DNA of 64,000 nt from contig JAWUZG010000070.1 of assembly GCA_036785705.1 (NCBI GenBank), positions 2,057,001 through 2,121,000 of the forward strand. The letters run 5' to 3'. This stretch comes from Acanthornis magna (taxonomy: Eukaryota; Chordata; Aves; Passeriformes; Acanthizidae). Numbering within the stretch: the stretch's first letter is position 1; each line of letters opens with the position of its first letter. Positions 1 through 12,800 of the stretch are shown piece after piece. A program made the translations under genes and the position numbers. The notes beneath the pieces were generated by a model. The model saw only the letters and a program-made list of their open reading frames with translations, was not told where the DNA came from and searched no databases.

Positions 1-1950
1 TCTGGGTTGCTCAGTTCCTCAAAACAAAGTGAAAAGCAACAAGCCAAGGTGAGGAATGCATCCATCCCTCTAAGGAAAGCACAAATGCTGCCACAGCTGA
101 AGGATGTGCATTCAGGGCATTTGAACTCAGCACTGTAGGTTTTTCCTCTGCATCTGAATTTTCATCTACCTGATGTTGATGTCACCACCCTGCTGAAAAC
201 AGAGCTGGAATCGGGAACCAGGAATCAAAAAAGAGTCATCACAGTGCAACAACACATTACAAAGTTCCCACCCCAAATAAGACCGTTGTTAAACAGTTCA
301 AGCCACTATTAGAGCCTTTAACCAACTCTAAAGTGGCTGGTGGGTATGGCCCAGGTATTTCAGTCCAGTCTCTGCTGGCATAAATCACTCCAATCCCTTC
401 CTCTGAAGCTCTATTCCCCCTGCACAGCTCACAGCACTCTCTGAGAGGAACAGATTATTTTAAACACAAGCAGTTTATATTTGCATCTTACTATCTTTTC
501 AGAGGTACTCCTAAATAGGAGGAAAGTTACTCAGGAATTTGATCCTAAGAGTTATTCTGTCGCCAGGTTGTATCTGCTGTTTCAGGAATGACAGGGGGTG
601 CTGGGGTGCTCCAGACCTGAACTCCCAGGAAACAAGGGGCAAAAAAAAGGCACAGATGGTGTCCTGCAGAAAGCACCTTGCCAGTATCCCAATGGGGGTA
701 TCAAGTTTCCCGCTGAAGCCAGACTTTGAATGACATTTGGGGGAGAAATCAAATCCTGGATGGGGCGTTTTTTGGCCCTCCCTCACGCACATGATCGGCT
801 CCAGAGGGAGGAGCTTGTTCCCAAGGCTACCGAGTCACGCAGAGGGGCTGCAGTAAGGGGCAGGTGGCTCCCACCAGGATTTGGGAAGTTGGATTGCCGG
901 CCCGCAGCAGGAAAAGCCAGGAGTGAATGCGGGGTGATGAGTGCCCCCCTCCTTTCCCCAACCTCAGTGCACGATCCAAAATCCAGGAGAAACAACGCCC
1001 AGCACAGCCTGCCAGAGGTAGGTGCTGGGCCCGTCCCAGGTGAGTTTTCATGCTTTGTTAACACCTGAGACTGTTGGAGGACTGAGATCTCACTTCAGGA
1101 TATTGTATTTACCTAAACACTCATTTGCCTATTATCCCTGTGGATAAGAGAAAAATATTTTTGCTGCTGCCTCTTCTTCTGAGTGGTGAAATAAAAAGTC
1201 CTTTCCTCGAGCTGTTTTCCACTCGGGATAATAGCGCAGCAAGGAGAATGGAGACCTGAGGTTTGTTTTCAGCTGGTTAATTTTTACTTTTCTGAAGTAG
1301 TCCATAGAAAACTAGTTTTCTCCTTCTGTCTGTCTTTCAGCACTAGGTGAATAGTTTTCTTCTCTTGTAAATTAAAATGATGTGGTACCCTTGAGGAATG
1401 GTTATGTGTTTTTCACCTTAGTCAGGTATCTAAATATATCAACATACTTGTCTGTCTCTTGAGTTCGCTCAGACTTAATCTCTCTAGCTCTCTGAGGATT
1501 TTTTTTTTTTCCGGCCCAGTTCCTGGAAACTTGTATCATGGTGGTCTTTTGGATAACCTGAAAAGAGGGACAGCCTATTGACACCTGTGTGTTCATTCCT
1601 GAAATCGAGATCCAAAATGGGACAGTCAGACGTGTAATTTCCTTTGCTGAAGTGATTGCCTCATGACTCTGCACCCTCTTCCTCACTCTGAAAATACCAG
1701 CGAACACAAAAACCTGTCCTCTCTGACGAGATTGGTGTAAAAATAAAAATATTCCAGTTTTTATTACTTCACTGGATTTAGGGGAAGATGCTTTTGAATC
1801 TTTTGCTTTTGACCCTCTGGGCTTTTCTCTGGCGGGAGGAAGTCTCCTCACCCCGACTTCTGCCTTCAGTCAGCTCACACTCACCTGTCCAAAATGCGCC
1901 ACCTCTCTGGCCAAATACCGCATGGAAAATGATCCAGGCCCTTCCCTGGC
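1..1950. other. Left-edge non-coding DNA, no gene seen
   Basis: I see no exon with both plausible splice sites and recognisable protein similarity here. Short open stretches on both strands lack codon or domain support. By mammalian synteny the next gene to the left should be SHROOM3, transcribed away from this window, but no SHROOM3 coding sequence is visible. The missing N-terminal coding exons of CCDC158 could in principle lie here or further left, yet I could not match them. Confidence 0.5.
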
Positions 1951-2260
1951 CCCGTGCGGGAGGATTTTTCTCCCCAACCTCAAGCACGCCATCGCTGGGC
2001 CTCCGAGCCACAAAATGGCGCCCAGGCCGTGAGGGGGGAGCGGCCATGTTGGGGCTGAGGAGCTGTGCGCTGCAGTTCCCGCTGGAGCGGCTGGCGACTC
2101 GGGATGGTTTTCTGAGGGGGAGCAGGCGGGACGAGCCGGGCGGCTCTCCTCACGGCGGGTGGGTCGGCAGCCGCGCCCTGCGGAGCCCCGGAGCGCTGAG
2201 GGGACGGAGCCGGAGCCGGAGCCGGGCGGGCGTCCCTCGCTGGAAGCAGAGGGTGGCGGG
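1950..2260. promoter_or_regulatory. CpG-island promoter, probably of CCDC158
   Basis: Base composition changes abruptly to GC- and CpG-rich. Two YY1-type elements lie close together: AAAATGGCG at 2012-2020 and GCCATGTT at 2043-2050, the latter reading as an ATGGC core on the opposite strand. No TATA box stands out. This is the usual form of a TATA-less CpG-island promoter. It lies about 1.3 kb upstream of the first CCDC158-like exon, so CCDC158 is the likely target. A transcript leaving to the left is equally possible from sequence alone. Confidence 0.55.
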
Positions 2261-3305
2261 AAAGGCACGGGAGCCGCTCCACATGAGGGGAGACCAGGGA
2301 TGGTGGGAAAGGGACGGGAGCCGCCCCGCCTGAGGGTAGACCAGGGATAGCGGAAAGGGACGGGAGCCGCCCCGCATGAGGGTAGACCAGGGATAGCGGG
2401 AAAGGGACGGGAGCCGCCCCGCCTGAGGGTAGACCAGGGATAGCGGGAAAGGGACGGGAGCCGCCCCGCATGAGGGAGACGAGGGATGGCGGGAAGGGGA
2501 CGGGAGCTGCCCCCCATGAGGGTAGACCAGGGATAGCGGGAAAGGGACGGGAGCTGCCCCGCCTGAGGGAGACGAGGGATAGCGGGAAAGGGACGGGAGC
2601 TGCCCCGCATGAGGGTAGACCAGGGATAGCGGGAAAGGGACGGGAGCCGCCCCGCATGAGGGTAGACCAGGGATAGCGGGAAAGGGACGGGAGCCTCTCC
2701 GCATGAGGGTAGACCAGGGATAGCGGGAAAGGGACGGGAGCCGCCCCGCATGAGGGTAGACCAGGGATAGCGGGAAAGGGACGGGAGCCGCCCCGCCTGA
2801 GGGAGACGAGGGATAGTGGGAAAGGGACGGGAGCTGCCCCGCCTGAGGGAGACCAGGGATAGTGGGAAAGGGACGGGAGCCGCCCCGCCTAAGGGAGATG
2901 AGGGATAGCGGGAAAGGGACGGGAGCCGCCCCGCCTGAGGGAGACGAGGGATAGCGGGAAAGGGACGGGAGCTGCCCCGCATGAGGGGAGACCAGGGATA
3001 GCGGGAAAGGGACGGGAGCCGCCCCGCCTGAGGGAGACGAGGGATAGTGGGAAAGGGACGGGAGCTGCCCCGCCTGAGGGAGACCAGGGATAGTGGGAAA
3101 GGGACGGGAGCCGCCCCGCCTAAGGGAGATGAGGGATAGCGGGAAAGGGACGGGAGCCGCCCCGCCTGAGGGAGACGAGGGATAGCGGGAAAGGGACGGG
3201 AGCTGCCCCGCATGAGGGGAGACCAGGGATAGCGGGAAAGGGACGGGAGCCGCCCCGCCTGAGGGAGACGAGGGATAGTGGGAAAGGGACGGGAGCTGCC
3301 CCACA
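2255..3305. repeat. 46/47-bp GC-rich minisatellite, about 23 copies
   Basis: The plus-strand unit reads roughly GGGATAGCGGGAAAGGGACG, then GGAGCCGCCCCGC, then either CTGAGGGAGACGA (46 bp) or ATGAGGGTAGACCA (47 bp). I counted 23 copies of the GGAAAGGGACGGGAG core. From 2801 the array is organised as a 231-bp five-unit higher-order repeat: 2801-3031 and 3032-3262 look identical, and a third copy starts at 3263 and breaks off near 3300. The unit has no stop codon in several minus-strand frames, which creates long spurious reading frames. Each unit has four closely spaced G-tracts. Confidence 0.95.
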
Positions 3306-3521
3306 TGAGGGAGACGGGTCCCGGCTGCGCCTCGGGCCTTCGGTGCCTGCGGTGGGAGGGCTGAGGGGTTTTTCTCCTCTGCTCGCCTTTCTGGCAGCTC
3401 AGGGCTGGACTCTGGCACCTAGAGCTCCTCTTTTCTCCCGGTGTGAATTGGCTCAGGTTACCCTCCCGTGCTGAAGGTTTTATATAACCAAACTCTCCTC
3501 TTATTCTACAGTTTCTTTTAG

Positions 3522-3554
3522 AAAGGTAGAGCTGTGCAGAAGAGGCTGCCTGAA
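3522..3554 (+). other. CCDC158: Candidate 5' exon of CCDC158 (relic or alternative)
   Basis: An acceptor (TTTCTTTTAG ending at 3521) and a strong donor (GTGAGT at 3555) flank 33 nt reading KGRAVQKRLPE. This resembles QVKDLQRRLNE of mammalian CCDC158 in both length and position. The next exon begins exactly where the mammalian protein continues. Because that next exon is frameshifted, this one cannot be joined in frame to the rest of the protein, so it is either untranslated or a relic. The similarity is modest. Confidence 0.5.
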
Positions 3555-3722
3555 GTGAGTTGAAATTTGGGGCAGCTTCTTACATTTTGATGAGCTCTTG
3601 TCACTGCTGAGTTTTGGACAGTTTCACCAGCGCTATTTTGAGCACCCTCTTTTTTATTTAGGTCATGTCTTCAGTATTTTGGTTGGTTTAGTTTGTTTGT
3701 TTGTTCATTTTTTCTCCTTTAG

Positions 3723-3822
3723 ACTACTGAGCTATGTGAGCAACAGGCAATGCGTTTAAGTGTGACTGGCAGAGCAAACTGATGGGAATGCAGTTGGAAA
3801 GAGATGCACTTCAGGACACCAG
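3723..3822 (+). pseudogene. CCDC158: CCDC158 5' exon carrying a frameshift
   Basis: The exon lies between a CTCCTTTAG acceptor and an AG|GTATGA donor. Its first part, in one frame, reads TTELCEQQAMRLSVT, like SNELHEKQ of mammalian CCDC158. Its second part, in a different frame, reads DWQSKLMGMQLERDALQDT, like DLQTKLQEMQMERDAMADI. The exon is 100 nt where I infer 104 nt for mammals, so a net loss of 4 nt breaks the frame near 3750-3765. Upstream of the second part, that frame meets a TGA at 3737-3739. Only the ATG at 3782 opens the frame used by all downstream exons. A sequencing or assembly error is the main alternative. Confidence 0.65.
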
Positions 3823-6800
3823 GTATGAAGGCCAAGGCAGATGTATCATGGAGAGTGTCTGAGCTCTGAGAGGCACAGCAAGCTTCCTCAGGGAGAAACT
3901 TCCCTCTAGGAATGAGACTGTAGCATTCCTGGTTTGGAAAGCAACTCATTACTTAGTTGTAAAAAACAACGGTTGATCAACTAAAGTATTATACCCATTA
4001 GGATAAAAACCCATGTGAATCCTGTTCTCTAAATTATTTTACTTTTGTTTCCAAATTCAGACAAATGGAGTCGCAGAGCCAAGAGAACGTAAAAATACAG
4101 TTAAAAAACACTACTGCAGAGCTGGAAGCTGCCAGCCAGCAGCAGGAGGAGGTGCTGAGGGAGGCTGGCAGCCAAAATCTGCCAAAGGTGGTCCACAGCC
4201 CCGAGGAAGCACTCCTGGAATTACATGGCATCCTGATGGACTACAAAGAGGGCACAGGCGGGAAGCTCTGTGACCATGAGGGCATAAGCAACCTGCTCAT
4301 CCACAGCCTGGGCACAGCATTTTGTGATGTCTTGAGGGATTTGGACTCAGAGGTGTCACACCCACAAGAAAAGGTTGTCCTGGTATGTAAAGAAAGTTAA
4401 AATTTTCCTTCCAGTGCTCTGAGTGCTGGCTTTTAGGAAATAGATTTGAAAACTCCATGAGCCCCCCTTCTAACCTGATCCAGGAAAAGGGTTGTGGCTC
4501 AAAGAGGTACGAATGCCGTTTTGCAGTGAAGATGGCAGGGGCTGTACTCCAGCCTTTTACACTGCTCCCACCTCGAGGTTTGGTTTACTGCTGGGATTCG
4601 TCACATTTCCACAGCTCAAGGTGGAATCTAAAGGAAAGAAATTGCGCTTTAGAATCTGCTGTTCAGACTGCCTTTTCTTCAGGGGTCTTCAGTCTCATCT
4701 ATTCACAATAGGTGGAAGAAGAACTTAAGTCACTGACAAAAGATTCACAGACCCAAAGAGAACTTCTGCTTCAGCAACATCAAATTAGGTACCTGTTCTT
4801 CAGTTTTTTATTCATAAAGCATAACCAAACATTTTTTCATGTGTTCCACAGAGAATTCCTTTATGATGATGATGGTATTTGGGCTGGAGTGATTAGAGGG
4901 TAGCAACTGATATTTTTGAGGACTTAAATAATTTTTCCTTCCAGGTGTTTATTTCCTCATGACTTTCTGCTGTTTTTTCCTTCCAATGCTGACCGTCTCC
5001 TGGTTTATTTACTGCCCCAAAAATTCTATTTTGGAAGAATCTCTGCACCTTACTTTTCTAGGTGTCACTTAAGTGGACGTGGAATTTGTTGGTGCAGCAG
5101 TTCCACCGTTGAAAGAAAATATTGAAAGTAATTTTGGTGGTTAAATCAGCTTTTTCTTGCTGATTTCACTAAGAAAAATTTCACTATGAGTTTTGTCTTT
5201 CCTTGTTTGAGAAGGCCTAATTTTTGCCTTGCCATCCACTTGAGTTATACAGTAACCTCTTCAAAATAAAACTATCCATAACTTCATACTTAATAACAGA
5301 ACTTCAAAATGATTACATTTCCGTCAAGTGAAAGAAGTTACTGTTTGTCAAGAGGAAATAATAACCAGTGTTTTCTTTTTGGAAGAGGCTTGAGCAGCTG
5401 AGAAATGAGCATGGGCAGGAGGTGGCAGCACTGACTCATAAAGCTGACAATGCCTGCAGCTTGCAAGTAGCATCCAAAGCCTGATGGAGATGATTAAGCC
5501 TGGGTTTTGATTACAGTGTAGAAAACGTTAAGAGTAACCTTAATTTGAGAGAAAACTTATGCTGCTCCTACTCTCCACTCTCTGCCCTATTCTTTTGGTT
5601 TTTCATTGGTTTTGTTTGAATTAAGCACTTACTACGTAGACTGTGAAATGAAAAGGGAAAAAACAGAAACCCCACAAACCCACGCAATATAGAGGAGAGA
5701 CAAAACATCCGTGTGTTACACAGGCTGAGAATGAGGAGGCTGGGGCTGCTTCTCCTTTGATAGTTCTTAAAGTTTCTAATTTCTCCACCTCAAACTTTCC
5801 ATAGAGAACAAGCAAGAACGCCAAATTCAGTACATCCACATCAAATCTGTCCCCTGGAATCCACAGTTCGTCAGCTCCGTTCCGAGTTAGGAGAAGTGAA
5901 GAGGATCTATGAAAAGAAGGTGTGTGTGCCAATGAAACTGAGTTATGTGGAAATCTGAAATGTTCCAGAGACAGGAAGAAAGTCTTTCTATGAGGGACTG
6001 CTTCAGAAAAACTGTGGACAATAAGATAAATTACATTATCTAAAACTTTGCATATAAGAGTATCTTTATTAAATAGCCTTGTAGACTGGTCTGTCATCTC
6101 ATACACTGGCAGAAGTTATCTCCTTTCAGAGAAAATGAACACCTCTTAGTACAAAACATGTTTGCCTGGAGATTTCTGAGTGTAGCTATAGTGAAGGAAT
6201 ATTCCTCTGTGGAAAAAGGTCTTTTTTTTTCTAAAGTGTTTTACCATTCCAGGCAGCGTTTATGGTGTAGGTAAGAGACTTCCGAAGAGCTCTGGGTCAG
6301 GGTAGAAGCAAAATTATTCTCCAGAACCTCAATTAAGTCTGAAATTAAACTGAGCTTAATCACTAAAAGAAGACAACACAGTTCTGAATACACCAAGGGA
6401 ATAACTCTGCTGAGCCAAAAGATAACATTTGTACTTCTTTGAAATAGAACCTAGAAGAAAACTGCAAGAAACCAAATGTACTGTTGAAGATAGAATACTT
6501 TAAGATAATTCTTAATAAATATTTGCCTTTTTCTAGGTCAAAGACCTTGAGAAGCATTTGCACCTGGCTCATTCTGAGACAGCAGAAGCTCAGACAGGAC
6601 AGATGCAACATGGCCAAGAATCTGGAAATCCAAATGACCCGATTCATCAATTGTTGGTAAAAACAAGTGATAGTACAGAAAAAAATCTTGCTTTCTGAAA
6701 GCCTTTCCGTACTGTTGGTGTTCAGATTTGCACCTTGCTTTTTTCCCCTTTTTAATTAACTTTGGGGATTATTTTTAACTAAAGATTTTAATTAGATGTG

Positions 6801-9800
6801 AAAGGCCCAAAGGCCTTTGCCATTAGCATTGAGGGACATTCAGAATTAACACTAACATTTATTGTCATAAATTCAAAACCCCAGAAACCTATGCAAATCA
6901 TATTAAAGATGCTGAGTTATCTCCACTTTAACCTCGCAGTTGAGATCCCTCTGATAAGGAACCTTGGTCCCTTAACACATATTTTGGAAGACTTATCCAA
7001 TTTGCAGGCAGTAAACAACAACAAAAGTTATGATTAGCAGAAGTGCCCGTTGGTAATTCAGTTTGGGCCACACTTTAAATTCATATTGTTGAAATTAGTA
7101 GCTCTGAAATGTGTATGTTAGTGTTTTTGATATTATTTACATTTTAAATTATCATTAAGAGGACAAAAAAACCTAGATTTATTTAGGAGGGAGATGGTTT
7201 TAATTTCTTATAGACTGAACTCCATAAAAAAGAGATAGAGCTAAGCCTGGAAAAAGAGCAGAACAAGCGAATTTGGGATCGGAGCACAGACAACAGCATC
7301 ACCATGGACCAGCTCAGGAGGCAGCTGGACCAGAGAAACATGCAGCTGCAGAGCATGGAAAAGGCACTGAAGGAAATGAGGATGGAGTGTCGTAGACAAA
7401 TGGAGTGCCAGGTCGGTGATTTTGACTATAAACCTCCAAAATGACATTTTGTGCGTTTCCAGAAAGTTTAATGCTGCCAGATGTGCCAAACAAACTATTG
7501 AATGTGGTATTTTCAGCAGTGAGCATATCTGTAAGAGTGGTTAGTAAATGAAAGGCCTTCATAGTGCTTTACTTCATGCAGTATTTAATGAAAACATGAT
7601 GAAGCTTGTGTTTGTAACCCAGTGCTGTGTCAGAATTCCTCCTGACGAAGTAGACACTGCCTTTACATTCCCCTTTCTTGCAAACTTCAGCCCTTCAAAA
7701 ATGAGCCATACTTAGATAACCTGCTTTGCATTGTGAGTAAAGGTCCAGTTCATGCCTTCATTTTCTACGAAGCCATAGGCTTGAGCTAACTCATACATTG
7801 TTCTGCATTTTCTCAATCCATTATTTTTTGTTGAAAATCCTCACACCAGGAAGTTCACTTTTTTCTTTGGTTTCTACACTGCACTTTTACCAGTTTCTGA
7901 ATCACAGTACTTGGTGCTTTAAATGGTGCATATTGCCGCTTGGAGGAATTAATTCAGTAATAAATTATTCATGTAATTATTTTCCCCCAACTTTACAGTG
8001 CAGCCAGTCGAGTTTTATCACTTCAAAGTTCTTTAGCCTTAAGTGCTTTAAATTTTGTACCAACATTGCCAGTTGATTAAGTTTTTTTACACCAGTTTAA
8101 CATTTTTCATTTACTGTGTTTAAAAAACCAGTTATTAAAATGGAGAGAGAGGAGTCAGAGCATCCTGTCCCAAGTTTTCTGTACAACTCAGGTATTGAGC
8201 ATGAACCACAGAAAACCAGAAATGTGCCAAGACATTCTGAAGGTAGAATTAAACAAATTTCTTGGTTGATGCCTATATTGTTATTCTTCAGATGGCTGCA
8301 CTTGAGGAAAAAAATGAAAGCATTGGAAGAATCTCCTCTTTGACTGTCCAGCTGGAGATGACTGAGGAAGCACTCCATAAAGCCACAGAAGATCTTGCAG
8401 CCAAACACATGGATTTGGAGGCTGCTGAGAAAATGGTGTCAGATCTGATGGCCTGTGTGCAGGAGAAGGAGAGAGCGCTCGGGGCTACCAGCCAGGAAAT
8501 CAGGGAGCTACGTTCCCAGCTTGGCAGCAGGATGCAGGAGCTCCAGCATGTGAAGAGCCAAGAGGGCTGCTTACACAAGGTGCAGTCAGAGTGTGAGATG
8601 CTGAAACTGCAGGTGTTGGAAAAGGAAAGGATCATTGAGATCTTCCAAAAGCGAATTGATACCATGACCCAGATCGTGGGCCAGCACGGTCAGATTGCTG
8701 GAGCAATGGAAGTTGAGAAATCCCAGCTGAAAAAAGAAATAAATTACTGGAAACTCATAGCAGAAGAGCTTAAGGTGTGCAAATGGTGCTGTATTTATGT
8801 CTGTTTAGGACAATAAATGTTTTCTGTTTTTAAATCTCGTTAATGTGCTGATACTGTAGTTTTGAAGAAGGTCAGGCAATGTCCCTGGAATTCGAACAGC
8901 ATTCAGTTAGTGGGCAGAGGAGGATAACATTAAAACATTACCACTGAAAATGAATAATTCTCTGGTGAAGAGCAGCTGCCGAAAGGCTGGTGAGAGCTGG
9001 AATGACCTCAGTGAGATGCGTGTCCATGCCAGAACAAAACCAGAAATACAAAGTGTTACTGAGGAGCAGCAGACAGGCAGCACTCAGAATTCCAAACTGA
9101 GGACACTGGTTATTTCTCAGACAGGAAATACAGGATGTGGTAGTCTTATGCAGGTCAGCATCTTGAGAAGAAAAATCACTCCAAGATAGGGAATTCGATC
9201 TTCTTTTGTGAGAAGGAATTTGAGTGCACATGGGGGGGCTGCTACAAGAGGATGGAAATCCTGTTCGTATCCTACACCTCTAAGGTTAATTATTCTTTAA
9301 AGCCATCAGATCCAATTCTGCTGCACTCTTTGCCTGGATTAGCAATTTTCACACAAGTAATTAGTTTGTTTTACTCTGGTTTTCTTTCTTGCCCCAAACT
9401 GAGATTTCAGGTAATGGTGTCCACACACCTTTGTGGTTATTTTATCTAATTATGTATATTACACATAATTGTTTTTTATGTAAGCAGAGTGCAAAGGATG
9501 AGAAAGAAGCCACGATATGTGAAATGGAGGCCAGGCTGAGCAAGCTGGAGCTGGAAAAGGTTCAGCTGCTTAACACTTGCACCGAGAGGCTCCAGGCACT
9601 GAATGATGCAAAACTGGAAAAAGATGAGCTCCTGCATGAACTCCAGGCTGGCCAGAGGGAGCTAGCTGGCCTTGCAGGTAGGAAGCCTCAGCTCAGCTCC
9701 CACAGCTGCTAATTTGGGCTCCTGTTAAAAATAAAAGAGCAGACTGCTGGCTGAATCCAAATACGGCTGCTGGTACAGCACGAGGCTCCTGCCAGCACAG

Positions 9801-12800
9801 GATGGTCAGATTGTTCCAGGGGGCTGTGTCATGGCGTGGGATTCTGGCACTGGAGGGGGCGAGCACAATCTTTTTGGCCCATCTCACCATGAGCAAAAAT
9901 ATTTAAAACTGCCTGAGGCAGGAGATGAAAAAAGCAGGTCTAGTAAATTACAGAATAGCAACTTGGCCCTTTTTTCATGCTTAAGAGCAGTAGTGAAGCC
10001 CATTAACCATCTCTGGTCAAATCACAGTGAAACTTTGTTTTGTTGTGAATTTGCTACAATGTTATTAAAAGAGTGCATGCTTTAACTTCAATGTTTGCAC
10101 AGCTAATGTGTGGGAAACCCCATCCAGATATATTATTAAAATATATACAGATACATAAAATTTAAAAATAAAAATATGAATGTATTATTTAAAATATATA
10201 AAAAACAGGGTCTGGACCCAAAGCAACCACCAAAATCTGAGGATATTCTCAACTAAATCCACAGTGCAGCTGCCCAGATGTTACTGATGACATGCTCTGC
10301 TCCTTGCATATCCTGTACTCTCAGAAGTACCCCTTGGGAGCACTTCTTTTATCACAAATTGGCAGCAGATCAGTAATCTTAGCCTAGAAGAATTACATTT
10401 TTTTGTCACTCTAATTTCAATCTTTCTGTCACTAGAGGCATTTGAACATTTGAAGAGGAATTATCAGAGTGAAATCAAGGAGATGGAAAATACTGCACAC
10501 AGACTGAAAATGCAGTTGAAATCAGCCCAAACGGAACTGAAACAGGCCAGGACTGCTCTAATGACTATGGAGGGATCTGATGGCAATGGTAACTATGGCT
10601 TGAACTTCCCCAAAAATCACACACATTTGCCTTATCAACAAGAGAATGTTTGGAAGTATTGCAGTCATAATCCTTGTTCATTGAGAATTAACCTTGTGTT
10701 TTCCAGCTCTGGAAGCTGCAGTGAGAATGCAGAAGCAGATCACAGCCAAGAGAGGACAGATAGATGCACTACAGAGCAAGATTAAATTCTTGGAAGAGGC
10801 AGTGGCAAACGCAGCTAAGGTCACAACAACTCCATGTAAAAGCATTTCGCTGCATTTAGAGAGATTTGTCTTGGGAGAAATGCATGGGCAAAAGTGCAGT
10901 GAGCCCATGAAGGACCAAAAATAGTTTTACTCGGTGTCCATGGAAATTGGCCTTCTGCTCAGAGACGGGTCATAATTCATGTTCGTTCTTCCTGAAAGAA
11001 TGGGAATAGTTTCACTGAGATTCAGGCTCTTACATATCAGGTCTTCCTAAAAATGTCAACTTATACATTTTGTATCCTTCTGACCCTGGTCCACAGTGCT
11101 TCCCCTCGGGATTCTGAGGCAGTTCTGGTTGTAAACTCTCTCTGTCAGGGTCTGTCTATCACAATGAGTCTTTTTTCATTCTCTGTGATAAATCATTCAC
11201 TTACCAACAGCTGTAGGTCATTGAATGATCATTTATATCTTTTCACTGTAATCTGTACTACTTCTTTACTGGCTTTGGATTCTGTAAATCCTGAAGCTTA
11301 AAATTCCAGTTTCAAAATGGATCAAAAATCTGAGATGTTTCACCATGATCAGTCCAGTTGCACTTTTCCTTGTAAGACCTGTCTTTCTGTTGCAAAACCT
11401 CATCTTTCTGCAAGATGCAGTATCTAAGCTTCTCAAAGGGTTAATTCAGATATTTCAAAGATTAATGAACAAATTTGACAGAAGACAAATGTGTATAATG
11501 TATACATTTTTGACTCATACTATGTCCTCACCTTAAATTCAGGAGAAGCATTACCTCAGAGAAGAAAATAGTAAACTAAGTCAAAAATTGAGCTGTATTA
11601 GAGCAGAAAATATCAGGTTTGCTGGGGACTTGGAGATCCTGAAATTGCAAGACAAACAACTGAAAGAAAAGCTATCCAAGATGGAGACAGCCCTTGATAA
11701 GGTAATTTAAAGAAACTTTCAGTTCAGGGAGACTTCTAGATGTTTTCCTCTGCAGACACCTGGGAAGAGAAGGGTTGTATTTAATATGTTCTTTTCACAT
11801 GTACTGTAAGGTCCTTACCAGAAGAGCTATCTCTAGTTCTTTAATGGTAAAAGGCTTCTATTTTCATTAAGAGAATTCTTGATTTACTTCTTATTACTTC
11901 AGGGAAATCTAAACTGTAAATGGATCGTACAGGCTGTAGAACTTTCCACTGACTCTAGGCACAGCTTCTTTCTCTGCTCTTCCATATGAGGGAATTTTTA
12001 AAGGGTATGGTGGTGTTTCATTTGCCTTTTACCTTTTCTGGGTGAGGTTTCTGTTGCTGGCATACCTGACCCCTAAGGTTAGGTCTGGTCTGACTGGCAC
12101 AGAAATCCCAGATGCCCTGCAGGTAAGGTGCTGCTGTTCCAGAAGGAAGAGTCCTTTCAGGATTCTTACTTTGCAGGGTGTAAATTTCTATGCAAAGTGT
12201 CATTCTCAATTCCTTTTTAAAAAAATAACAAAAGAATTGTGATACCTCCTCCCAAGTGTAGCATTTCTGACTTTAAATGCTTGCCACTGGAAGCTTACCT
12301 TTCTTGTGGTGTGTAGATACTCTCACGCCTTTTCAGAGTAAATTTTTTAAGAGAGGAATAGTAGACAGCAACTTAGCAGAGACAAGTCAGCCAAGTCTCA
12401 GTCATCCCATTTAAATCCTAGAGTGTAGTTTTGCCTCATTAGCATAGCTGAATTGCATAATCCCAGAGGTGTTCAGTAGGTCTGGGACTGGCCCTGACTG
12501 GATCAGCTCCCTTCTGGGATGTTCTTGTCTGCATGTTATGGCTGCCAGGGTTGTATAACTAGTAGCTTTTGTGAGCCTGTCAGCAAAGGCATCCTGCAGT
12601 ATTTCTGTGCTGATAGCAGGAGATAAATACAGCATCCATGTGTGCACCTTGTTTCTCTGTCAGAGAGAGGACAGGAAAGAGTGCAATCCACAGAAAGTCA
12701 GCACAATTCATTCCCGCTCTTCCCGTGCTGTGTTCCAGGCATCCCTGCAGTTTGCAGAGTGCCAGTGCATCATCCAGCGCCAGGAGCAGGAGGTGATGTG

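Noticed and set aside
1870..3418. Minus-strand open frames of 478, 422 and 225 codons (proline/serine/arginine repeats)
   Set aside because: They are produced by the stop-free 46/47-bp minisatellite in overlapping frames, have no domain and no splice context, and mirror each other frame to frame.
5621..6106. 161-codon minus-strand frame across a CCDC158 exon
   Set aside because: It is antisense to the exon at 5805-5919, which matches CCDC158 on the plus strand, and has no recognisable domain.
8775..8816. Readthrough of the large CCDC158 exon (VCKWCCIYVCLGQ)
   Set aside because: It lies after a valid donor and lacks similarity; exon 9488-9677 continues the conserved protein in frame.
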